DNA of 38,705 bases, from positions 1-38,705 of the forward strand of contig CAMBTZ010000001.1 in the NCBI GenBank assembly GCA_945870925.1, written 5' to 3'. Shown here in pieces: positions 16,560 to 24,350 of this stretch. Position 1 is the first letter of the stretch; each line of letters opens with the position of its first letter. Both the position numbers and the translations under genes were made by a program. The notes beneath the pieces were generated by a model. That model worked only from the letters and a program-made list of their open reading frames with translations. It was not told the DNA's origin and made no database searches. This DNA is from Chlamydia trachomatis (GTDB lineage Bacteria; Chlamydiota; Chlamydiia; Chlamydiales; 2-12-FULL-49-11).

Positions 16560-17326
16560 TCGGACTCTTCCTCGCCTTCCTGCTCATCACTTGATTCCTC
16601 TTCCGAGTTCTCTTCCATCCATCTCTGAACGTGCTTTGCAAAAGGCTCATATTGAGAAAGCGCTTCAACAAATGAGGCAATCTTACTTTCTTCAAGATGA
16701 CTTTGAATTAATCCTAAAAAATCTTCCTGAATTTCAAATCTATTTTGTGTCGGAACATCTTTCATAGGTATCGGACGAATCTGATTCACAATAAAATCTT
16801 CAATTACACCATTTCTACTATGAAAAAGTTTACCTGTAATAACTGATGTGTAAACTATTTTCTTAATAGGCTCTTTTTGCTCTTTAATGTAACTTTTTAT
16901 TACCTCAGGATCTTCTGATATATAAAATTTCTTTACACGCATCCCATCTTTTCTTTCAGTATTCTCTGGGCATTTCATAACCCACTCATAAATAGCATCT
17001 TGGGGATTAGGATGTGTATTATCTCCAAATACCCTACCGGTAAATGGGCATATATAAATCTTTTTGGTAGCATCGTTAACGCAAGGTTTACCCATTTGAA
17101 TTTTAATCTCTGTCTCACGCCAAAGTTTCCCTTGACTCTCTAGAATGCGAATCAGATCATCTTTACTTTGATAAATCTTCTTCTCACGCATAAATACAAC
17201 AGGATCTAGATGATTTTTCTTCTCTAGAAAAAATAGATAAGTAGAAATTAAATCCGCTTTACGGTTCTTTCTTAAGAACCCCTCCATTTCGGAGATTACA
17301 CCATCTGAAACAGCCATCTTTGTCAT
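16556..17326 (-). CDS. Conserved chlamydial hypothetical protein (CT538-like)
   Basis: A 256-residue cytosolic protein. It has a basic, mixed alpha/beta body with the phrases KIYICPFTGRVFGDNTHPNP and VYTSVITGKLFHSRNG, two similar blocks that may be a repeated small domain, one with a Cys and a Pro-Phe-Thr-Gly turn. The C-terminus is a Glu/Ser tail (about 240-256). I recall such a protein next to tsaE and the DnaQ-like exonuclease in Chlamydia (CT538, possibly DUF2709); the name rests on that context and the overall look. ATG at 17326 follows GAGGAGCG at suitable distance. The stop codon overlaps the probable tsaE start. Function unknown. Confidence 0.75.
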   Translation of the reverse strand: MTKMAVSDGVISEMEGFLRKNRKADLISTYLFFLEKKNHLDPVVFMREKKIYQSKDDLIRILESQGKLWRETEIKIQMGKPCVNDATKKIYICPFTGRVFGDNTHPNPQDAIYEWVMKCPENTERKDGMRVKKFYISEDPEVIKSYIKEQKEPIKKIVYTSVITGKLFHSRNGVIEDFIVNQIRPIPMKDVPTQNRFEIQEDFLGLIQSHLEESKIASFVEALSQYEPFAKHVQRWMEENSEEESSDEQEGEEESE

Positions 17327-17396
17327 TTCTCAACGCTCCTCTTGGCTAAACAGAGTACCTCACACCTCTTATTAATGACAATATTATTTCGTGTTA

Positions 17397-17425
17397 TTGC
17401 TTAAATTGAATCTATTGAGTATACT
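17397..17425 (+). promoter_or_regulatory. Probable sigma-70-type promoter for argS
   Basis: TTGCTT at 17397-17402 and TATACT at 17420-17425 are separated by exactly 17 bases and lie 27 bases before the argS ATG. Both boxes match the consensus at four or more positions. The region is the 126-base gap between divergent genes, so a promoter is needed here. Confidence 0.5.
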
Positions 17426-17452
17426 AATTTTTTCTAAAAATGTCTTAACACT

Positions 17453-19168
17453 ATGATGCAAAATCTTTCTACACAGCTCGAAATACTTTTTCAAAAGGCC
17501 ACAAAAGATGGCCTAGACCTAAATGATAGGGTTGAAATTACTCAAAGCACAAAAGATTCTTTTGGTGATTACCAGTGTAATAGCGCATTAAAATTTGCAA
17601 AAAATCTTGGAAAAAATCCAAGAGATGTTGCAAAAATTTTAATCGATCACATTATAGATTCAGAAAAAATGATAGAAAAGATGGAGATAGCAGGCCCCGG
17701 ATTCATTAATATTCATCTTAGCCGTTCATTTTTAGAAAAAGACTTAGAAAATTTATTAGATGACAAAAGACTTGGAGTTCCGCTTCCTTTAAAAAAAGAA
17801 AAGATTATCTGTGAATTTTCTTCTCCAAATATTGCAAAAGCTATGCATGTTGGTCATTTACGCTCTACAATTATTGGCGACAGTTTAGCTAGATTATTTG
17901 AATTTTTAGGCCATGATGTTCTCAGACTCAATCATGTAGGTGATTGGGGAACACAATTTGGCATGCTCATCACCTATCTAAAAATTTTTCAGCCTCAAGT
18001 ACTTTCTCACAAGACCGATACATCGATAGAAGACCTCATGCAATGGTACAAAGATTCTAAGCAAAAATTTGATGAATCCCCCGCTTTTAAAAAAAGTTCT
18101 CAAGAAGAAGTGGTTAAATTGCAGAGCGGCAATGGTGATTCAATTTCTGCATGGACTCATATTTGTGATATTTCAAGAAAAGCATTTCAGGAAATTTACA
18201 ATTTACTTGATGTTGATTTGAATGAACGAGGTGAATCGTTTTACAATCCCTATTTAAAAGAAGTAGTCACCTCTTTTGAAAATTTAGGGCTTTTGAAAGT
18301 TGATAATAGAGCTAAATGCATCTTCCTTGAAGGCTTTACTAATAAGGAAGGCGAACCTCTCCCTCTAATTATTCAGAAAAGTGATGGCGGCTATAATTAC
18401 GCAACAACCGATCTTGCAGGTTTTAAATATAGAGTTGACCATGACAAAGCTGACAGAATTATTATTGTTACAGACATTGGTCAATCGATGCATTTTAAAA
18501 TGGTTCATCAAGCTGCCGTAAAAGGACATCTTATCGATCCAAGCAAAACCAAATTTGATCATGTTCCATTTGGCCTTGTTCTATCACAGGAAGGGACAAA
18601 ATTTAAAACAAGAGAAGGAGAAACAGTACGCCTCTCCGACTTGCTTAATGAATCTATTAGCGCTGCAAAAAAACTACTTCTTGATCGCGATGTGGAAGAC
18701 ATAGATACTTCCTCAAACATTCTAGGAATTGGCGCCGTAAAATATGCCGATCTCTCCTGTAACCGTATTAAAGATTACACCTTTAGTTTCGAGCGGATGT
18801 TAAAATTTGAAGGAAACACTGCAGCGTTTATTCTTTATGCTTTTGTGAGAATTCAAAGCATTAAAAGGAAACTAAATTCTCCTACACAAAATAGAAAAAT
18901 CATTCTTTCACACCCAACTGAAATTGCACTTGGCCTTCATATTAGACGTTTTGGAGAAGCCCTAAAAAGCATGGAAGATGAGCTTCTTCCAAACAGACTT
19001 ACAGACTATCTCTATGGACTTGCAGAAAAATTTCACTCGTTCTTCCGCGACTGTAGAGTTGAAGGGACACTTGAAGAGGCAAGTAGATTACTTCTTTGTG
19101 ATGAAACCGCTAATATCATAGAAAAAGGTTTATCAATTTTAGGAATTAAAACACTATCCAAAATGTAG
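17453..19168 (+). CDS. argS: Arginyl-tRNA synthetase
   Basis: Class I aminoacyl-tRNA synthetase that charges tRNA-Arg. The signature EFSSPNIAKAMHVGHLRST contains the HIGH-type motif (HVGH) after the ArgS-typical SPNIAK. HVGDWGTQFGML is the next family block, and GTKFKTREGETVRL occupies the KMSKS position in the degenerate form usual for ArgS. The C-terminal helical anticodon-binding domain contains SCNRIKDYTFSFERML and FAEKFHSFFRDCRVEGT-like sequence (here LAEKFHSFFRDCRVEG). The 571 residues are normal. Two tandem ATGs (17453, 17456) start the gene. It is followed nine bases later by pgk. Confidence 0.97.
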   Translation: MMQNLSTQLEILFQKATKDGLDLNDRVEITQSTKDSFGDYQCNSALKFAKNLGKNPRDVAKILIDHIIDSEKMIEKMEIAGPGFINIHLSRSFLEKDLENLLDDKRLGVPLPLKKEKIICEFSSPNIAKAMHVGHLRSTIIGDSLARLFEFLGHDVLRLNHVGDWGTQFGMLITYLKIFQPQVLSHKTDTSIEDLMQWYKDSKQKFDESPAFKKSSQEEVVKLQSGNGDSISAWTHICDISRKAFQEIYNLLDVDLNERGESFYNPYLKEVVTSFENLGLLKVDNRAKCIFLEGFTNKEGEPLPLIIQKSDGGYNYATTDLAGFKYRVDHDKADRIIIVTDIGQSMHFKMVHQAAVKGHLIDPSKTKFDHVPFGLVLSQEGTKFKTREGETVRLSDLLNESISAAKKLLLDRDVEDIDTSSNILGIGAVKYADLSCNRIKDYTFSFERMLKFEGNTAAFILYAFVRIQSIKRKLNSPTQNRKIILSHPTEIALGLHIRRFGEALKSMEDELLPNRLTDYLYGLAEKFHSFFRDCRVEGTLEEASRLLLCDETANIIEKGLSILGIKTLSKM

Positions 19169-19177
19169 GATTAAACT

Positions 19178-20389
19178 GTGACGCTTAAACTTAGAACTCT
19201 CCGTGAAATCCCTATCAAAGGCAAGCGAATACTCATTAGAACCGATTTTAATGTGCCTTTAAATTCTAAAGGCGAAATCGTCGATGACGGGAGAATTAAA
19301 GCCTCCTTAAGCACGATTAAATTTATTTTGGAAAGGGGCGGCTCCGTAATTGTTATGAGTCATCTAGGAAGGCCCGAAGGAAAAAGGGTAGCCGAGTTAT
19401 CACTTGCTCCAATTGCAAAACGATTAAGCGAGCTCCTATCGCAAGATGTTGCTTTTGCTCCTGATTGTATTGGAGAAGTTGTCGAGAAAATGGTTGCAAA
19501 ACTTGCTCCCGGACAAATCCTCCTTCTTGAAAATCTACGTTTTTACCCAGGTGAGGAAGCTCCTAGCAAAGACCCTATATTTGTTGAAAAATTGGCACGA
19601 ATAGGCGATGTATATGTGTTTGACGCTTTTGCAACCGCACACAGAAAACATGCATCGACATTTGCAATTGTCCCTAAGTATCACGACTCATGCTGTGGAT
19701 TTCTTGTAGAAAAAGAGGTCACTATTTTAACAAATTTATTAACACAAGCTCAAAAGCCTTTTTATGCTGTTATTGGCGGGAGCAAAATCGCAAGCAAAAT
19801 TGGTATAGTAGAATCTCTTCTAGAAAAAGTAGATGGGCTTCTTATAGGGGGCGGGATGGCTTTCACCTTTTTAAAGGCTTTAGGGAAAAAAATTGGCAAC
19901 TCATTAATTGATGAAAAACACGTTGATATTGCTTATAAAATTATGCGACGGGCCGAAAAAAAGGGGATTGATTTACATCTTCCACTAGATATTGTTTGTA
20001 CACAATGTTTATCAGAAAGCGCAGAAACGATAACCGTCTCTATAGACGATGGTATTCCGGATGGTTGGATAGGAGCTGATATCGGCGTACAAACAACAAC
20101 TGAATGGAAAATTATTCTTGAGCAAGTTAAAACAATTTTTTGGAATGGCCCTGTTGGCGTCTATGAATTAAAACCATTTCAAGAAGGGACCTATAAAGTA
20201 GCTGAAATGATTGCCGCAAGAAAAGCTATGACAATTATAGGCGGTGGCGATTCTGCTGCTGCAATCCATACCTTAGGTCTTGATCAAAAAATTACTTGTA
20301 TTTCAACGGGTGGAGGGGCAACTTTAGAATTTATTGAGCTTGGAACCTTACCTGCCTTAGAGCCTCTCACAAAGAACCTTGTAAAATAA
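19178..20389 (+). CDS. pgk: Phosphoglycerate kinase
   Basis: Glycolytic enzyme making ATP and 3-phosphoglycerate from 1,3-bisphosphoglycerate in the cytosol. RTDFNVPLNSKGEIVDDGRI and MSHLGRPEG form the substrate-binding basic patch, LLENLRFYPGEE and FDAFATAHRKHAS follow in order, and the nucleotide-binding domain shows GGSKIASKI, IGGGMAFTF, FWNGPVGVYE and IIGGGDSAAA. Length 403 residues is standard. The start is GTG at 19178, preceded by AGGA at a distance of about six bases; no better ATG exists nearby. It sits between argS and the nucleotide transporter gene, with a gap of about 125 bases after it in which I see no clear terminator. Confidence 0.97.
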   Translation: MTLKLRTLREIPIKGKRILIRTDFNVPLNSKGEIVDDGRIKASLSTIKFILERGGSVIVMSHLGRPEGKRVAELSLAPIAKRLSELLSQDVAFAPDCIGEVVEKMVAKLAPGQILLLENLRFYPGEEAPSKDPIFVEKLARIGDVYVFDAFATAHRKHASTFAIVPKYHDSCCGFLVEKEVTILTNLLTQAQKPFYAVIGGSKIASKIGIVESLLEKVDGLLIGGGMAFTFLKALGKKIGNSLIDEKHVDIAYKIMRRAEKKGIDLHLPLDIVCTQCLSESAETITVSIDDGIPDGWIGADIGVQTTTEWKIILEQVKTIFWNGPVGVYELKPFQEGTYKVAEMIAARKAMTIIGGGDSAAAIHTLGLDQKITCISTGGGATLEFIELGTLPALEPLTKNLVK

Positions 20390-20515
20390 GGCTAGATCAG
20401 CAATAATTGGGACTATAAAGGGAACGTAATTTCTTAAACAAGAGTTGAACACCATTTTTATGATGCCCAAACTTCTCCCTGTTTATTTCTTTATTATCAC
20501 TGAGGACACCTCTAT

Positions 20516-22084
20516 ATGACCGCCACAGCTACAACCGGCCCCGAATTCGGAAGGTTGCGAAGATTGTTTTGGCCTATTCATAGGTTTGAATTTAAAAAAT
20601 TTCTACCTATGTTTCTAATTTATTCACTTATTGTTTTTAATTATAGTCTTTTAAGAGCTGCTAAAGATTCCCTTTTAATTACAGCACCTCAATCCGGCGC
20701 AATGGTCATACCTTATATTAAAGTATGGCTTATCCTACCGATGGCATTTTTAAGTACTCTGCTTTTTACGAGACTTTCAAATAAATATAATCGTGAAAAA
20801 GTTTTTTACATCATGATGTCCACCTTTATTATTTTCTTTTTTATTTTTGGTTTTGTCCTCTATCCTCTACAAGATTATCTACATCCTCACGCATTTGCTG
20901 ACAAACTTCAGAGAATGCTTCCAGTTGGAATGCAAGGTCTTGTGGCAATATTTCGAAACTGGACCTTCTCATTATTTTATGTAATGAGCGAGCTCTGGGG
21001 GACAATCATCATGACTGTTCTATTCTGGGGATTTACTAATGAAGTTACCTCAGTAAAAGAGGCAAAACGTTTTTATGCAATTTTAGGAGTAGGCGCTAAT
21101 TTAGCAACTATTTGTGCAGGTTTTATAGGGATCTTTTTATCAAGTGAACTTTTACACTCACAAATTTTAGTAGGCGGAGATAGATGGGGCCAAAGCTTAA
21201 TGGCTATTACAGCTGTCATAGTTGTAATGGGTCTTGTAATATTAGTTCTCTATCGCTGGCTAACTCATTCAACGTTTCAAAAAGAAATTGTCGAAAGCAG
21301 CCCTCTAGGACATAAAGAGCCAAATCCAATAAAAATGGGAATGCGAAAAAACTTTTCCTATCTTGCAAAATCTAAATATTTAATTTGCATTGCGGTAATT
21401 GTCCTTACATACAACCTCTCATTAAATATTGTAGAAGTTGTCTGGAAGGATCAAGTTCATCACCTCTGTCCTTATGCAGCCGACTATAATATATATATGG
21501 ATAAAGTACTTATTTATATCGGTATCACTTCAACAATATTTTCTTTTTTCATTTGCGGCCAAGTAATTAGACGCTTTGGATGGACAACAGGAGCCTATTT
21601 AACCCCTATAATTCTTTTTGTTACAGGCATGTTATTTTTTATAACCCTACTTTGTAAAGACCACTCTATAGTCACTTCTGTAGGACTGTTCTTTGGAGCA
21701 ACCCCGCTAGCTCTCTGTGCATTTTTAGGAGCTATTCAAAACGTCCTATCTAGAGCGAGTAAATTCACATTCTTTGATGTCACAAAAGAGATTGCCTTTA
21801 TTCCACTTAGTGCAGAAAGTAAATTGAAGGGGAAAGCGGCAATTGATGGCGTAGGCTCAAGGCTTGGAAAATCGGGAGGATCGGTCTTTCACCAATCTCT
21901 TCTTATGTTTTTTGGAACAATCGCTATGAGTACACCGTTTGTAGCTATCATTTTAGCACTTATTTTTGGCGCTTGGATGTGGGCAGTCCGTGCTTTAGGC
22001 TTTCAATTCGCAGAGTTGTCTCCTGAATCGGAAGCTGAACAGGCCCCTATAAAAAGGGCGGAACCTGCAACACAGGGAGTCTAA
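20516..22084 (+). CDS. NTT-family nucleotide transporter (ATP/ADP translocase type)
   Basis: An inner-membrane protein of 522 residues with about 11-12 helices. Diagnostic motifs of chlamydial, rickettsial and plastid nucleotide carriers are present: LLRAAKDSLL (Lys50), NEVTSVKEAKRFYAILGVGA, NIVEVVWKDQV and GSRLGKSGGS; these contain the Lys and Glu residues known to be needed for adenine nucleotide exchange. Such proteins bring in host ATP for bacterial ADP or import other nucleotides with protons. The paralogs differ in substrate, which cannot be settled here, so I give no gene symbol. GAGGACACC before the ATG may be the ribosome binding site. Next to pgsA, sppA and polA as in Chlamydia, where the neighbour is the second NTT paralog. 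The C-terminal tail is hydrophilic. Confidence 0.95.
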   Translation: MTATATTGPEFGRLRRLFWPIHRFEFKKFLPMFLIYSLIVFNYSLLRAAKDSLLITAPQSGAMVIPYIKVWLILPMAFLSTLLFTRLSNKYNREKVFYIMMSTFIIFFFIFGFVLYPLQDYLHPHAFADKLQRMLPVGMQGLVAIFRNWTFSLFYVMSELWGTIIMTVLFWGFTNEVTSVKEAKRFYAILGVGANLATICAGFIGIFLSSELLHSQILVGGDRWGQSLMAITAVIVVMGLVILVLYRWLTHSTFQKEIVESSPLGHKEPNPIKMGMRKNFSYLAKSKYLICIAVIVLTYNLSLNIVEVVWKDQVHHLCPYAADYNIYMDKVLIYIGITSTIFSFFICGQVIRRFGWTTGAYLTPIILFVTGMLFFITLLCKDHSIVTSVGLFFGATPLALCAFLGAIQNVLSRASKFTFFDVTKEIAFIPLSAESKLKGKAAIDGVGSRLGKSGGSVFHQSLLMFFGTIAMSTPFVAIILALIFGAWMWAVRALGFQFAELSPESEAEQAPIKRAEPATQGV

Positions 22085-22087
22085 ACC

Positions 22088-22678
22088 ATGGCGTTAGATC
22101 CTAGAATTTTAGTTGATAAATGGGGCTCTTTTGCCCCATGGATTATTTTTTCACTTACTCTATTAGCTGGCCTGAGTCTCCCAATCAGCATAGATATTCT
22201 AATCACACTTACAGCACTGCTCGCTGCAAATTATCTTCCAGAAAAAGCGTACCTTCTTTTTTCTCTATTTACTATCGGCTGCATCTTTTCAGCCTGGATT
22301 TCCTACAGCATAGGACGCTTTTTTGGAAGATTCATCAAACCAGAAAAAACTGAAAAAGTTGCCGCTTTCTACAAAAAATTTGGGTTTTTAGCCTTCTTTA
22401 TCTGTAGATTCATCCCTTTTGGCGTTCGAAATGCCTTCTTTATGTCCTCAGGTGCATCAAAAGTCTCCTTCCGCAAATTCGCTCTTTTCGACTCCCTTGC
22501 CTGCGCAATTTGGTCGACCATTTTTTTTACTACAATCTATAAACTTGGTCAAAACTTTGATTCAGTTCTCACTCACCTTAAACACCTTAATATAGTTATT
22601 TTCAGCTTATTTGCAATTGGAGTTATATCCTTTTTTATCTACCGATTCTACAAGCAACGCAAATCATCCCAAAACTAA
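22088..22678 (+). CDS. DedA-family membrane protein
   Basis: A 196-residue inner-membrane protein. Helices near 15-45, 53-75, 130-150 and 165-185 surround a cytosolic or re-entrant loop with AFFICRFIPFGVRNAFFMSS, which is the conserved F-x-x-R-F/Y-x-P motif of DedA/VTT proteins. GRFFGRFIKPEK is the usual preceding block. DedA proteins help recycle lipid carriers such as undecaprenyl phosphate or keep the membrane potential. The gene starts three bases after the transporter stop and precedes pgsA by about 60 bases, so it probably belongs to the same transcript and serves the envelope. Confidence 0.85.
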   Translation: MALDPRILVDKWGSFAPWIIFSLTLLAGLSLPISIDILITLTALLAANYLPEKAYLLFSLFTIGCIFSAWISYSIGRFFGRFIKPEKTEKVAAFYKKFGFLAFFICRFIPFGVRNAFFMSSGASKVSFRKFALFDSLACAIWSTIFFTTIYKLGQNFDSVLTHLKHLNIVIFSLFAIGVISFFIYRFYKQRKSSQN

Positions 22679-22739
22679 TTAGATTAGTGCTTCTTATCTG
22701 CTCTGGTGAAAATTGATCCAATTTGATATAAGAGTGGAG

Positions 22740-23249
22740 ATGTTTACATTATCAAATGTACTGTCCTTAGTACGAGGGCCTCTAGCTTTTCTTTTTTTGA
22801 TCAATCGGATCGATGTCAGAGCCGGAGTAATTATAGCAGCGGTTTTAACTGATTGCATTGATGGCTATCTTGCAAGACGCTATAAATATGCAACTAGGCT
22901 CGGAGCAATTTTAGATCCTGTAATGGATAAATTTTTTGTCCTTTTTGTCCTCTCCATTTTGTTTTATGAACGAACGTTAAATGGCTGGGAAGTTGTTGCT
23001 ATGCTATCTAGGGATATGGTTCTATTTGTTTTCTCCCTCTATCTCTTACTTAAAAATGAGTGGAAAACCTATAATTACCGCTCGTTATTGTGGGGAAAAG
23101 TATCAACTTCACTACAATTTATTGTCCTTTTCTTCCTGGCACTCAACATTCATTTCACCTACATCCTCTTTTTTCTATTTGTTGCCTTAGGCATCTGTGT
23201 ATCTTTTGAATTATTTTTCACCTTGAAAACCAATCCCGAAAAGGGTTAA
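22740..23249 (+). CDS. pgsA: CDP-alcohol phosphatidyltransferase (PgsA-like)
   Basis: An integral membrane enzyme with the complete CDP-alcohol transferase signature D-G-x2-A-R-x8-G-x3-D-x3-D in IDGYLARRYKYATRLGAILD followed by PVMDKF. In bacteria this size and start (MFTLSNVLSLVRGPL) are typical of phosphatidylglycerophosphate synthase, which makes PGP from CDP-diacylglycerol and glycerol-3-phosphate; the related CDP-diacylglycerol-serine enzyme is the alternative. The frame is open back to a TTG at 22713, but the ATG at 22740 gives the family-like N-terminus; GTGGAG lies right before it with very short spacing. Four to five more helices follow. The gene order with sppA and polA matches Chlamydia. 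Confidence 0.85.
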   Translation: MFTLSNVLSLVRGPLAFLFLINRIDVRAGVIIAAVLTDCIDGYLARRYKYATRLGAILDPVMDKFFVLFVLSILFYERTLNGWEVVAMLSRDMVLFVFSLYLLLKNEWKTYNYRSLLWGKVSTSLQFIVLFFLALNIHFTYILFFLFVALGICVSFELFFTLKTNPEKG

Positions 23250-23282
23250 CTTTAATTTTTATTTTTACTAAAGGTCCGTGTT

Positions 23283-24350
23283 ATGCAATTTGTAAGAGAA
23301 TCTATCTTTGTTTCTGCTATCAGATCCTTCTTTAACACTTTTTTAGCTGTTCTTGGCGTAATTGTTGCATTTGCAATTTTTGCTATAATGGCTGGTTTTT
23401 TCTCTTCTCCTTACAGAACAGAGGCTGAATTAATTGAGATGCAAATCTTACCTGATGCTCTTGGTGAAACTACTGTACTTCCTGAAACTTCGCCTGTTAT
23501 CTTGCAAATTGATCTAACGGGAGTTATCGGAGAAATGCACATCAATGGTAGCAGCATAGAAAGTTTTCTTCGTATTTCTAGGAAGGGCGTTTTAAAAAAT
23601 AACCGCGTTAAAGCTGTTCTTCTCTACATAGATTCTCCTGGCGGAGGAGCTATTGACAGCGATCTAATTTATCAAGCTGTTACCCACTATAAAACAACCT
23701 ATAATGTTCCTGTATACGCTTATACACCTGGTCTTTGCGCATCAGGCGGCTACATGATTGCTTGCGCTTCCGATAAAATTTACGCAAGCCCTTCTTCTAT
23801 TGTTGGCTCTGTTGGAGCAAAGTGGGGACTTGGCTTTAATTTTTGGCAATTTATGCAAACTCATGGAATTGATTCTGTAACTATTGCCGAAGGCCTTTAT
23901 AAAGAGAAATATCCTGCCTTTACAAAAGCTGATGTGGGAACCACATCTTATAACGATCTAATTGCAATTGTTCAGGAAGGATATATACAATTTGTCGACC
24001 TTGTTGCAAAATCACGTGAGGCCAAAGGGCTTACAGCTGACCTTTTAAAAACAACTTATGGCGCTCAAGTCTATACTGGTCCTACCGGAGAGAAACGAGG
24101 GTATGTCGACAATGGTAATGCATACTATCTAGAAGCATTAACAGATCTTGTAAAAGAAGCCCAACTTGATACAGCTCCTTATCAAGTTGTTAAATTTAGT
24201 TATAAACATTCACCTCTCCAAGAACTTGTTTCTAATAAATTCTCAATATGGATTGAAGAAGCAGAGAGCATGCTGCTTGGAATTAAGACTCAAGGAAAAC
24301 TCCATAACTCCCTCCTTTATTACTATGACTCACAAGACAGAATCAAATAA
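23283..24350 (+). CDS. sppA: Signal peptide peptidase SppA/SohB-type (S49 family)
   Basis: A 355-residue membrane-anchored serine protease. One helix at about 18-40 anchors it; the periplasmic or cytosolic catalytic domain has DSPGGGAIDS (oxyanion loop), nucleophile Ser154 in LCASGGYMIAC and general-base Lys207 in EGLYKEKYP, the Ser-Lys dyad of S49 peptidases. SppA degrades leftover signal peptides and other membrane fragments. The size, about half of E. coli SppA, is that of the single-domain form. GTCCGTGTT precedes the ATG; the ribosome binding site is weak. The last 26 bases overlap polA in another frame. Confidence 0.92.
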   Translation: MQFVRESIFVSAIRSFFNTFLAVLGVIVAFAIFAIMAGFFSSPYRTEAELIEMQILPDALGETTVLPETSPVILQIDLTGVIGEMHINGSSIESFLRISRKGVLKNNRVKAVLLYIDSPGGGAIDSDLIYQAVTHYKTTYNVPVYAYTPGLCASGGYMIACASDKIYASPSSIVGSVGAKWGLGFNFWQFMQTHGIDSVTIAEGLYKEKYPAFTKADVGTTSYNDLIAIVQEGYIQFVDLVAKSREAKGLTADLLKTTYGAQVYTGPTGEKRGYVDNGNAYYLEALTDLVKEAQLDTAPYQVVKFSYKHSPLQELVSNKFSIWIEEAESMLLGIKTQGKLHNSLLYYYDSQDRIK

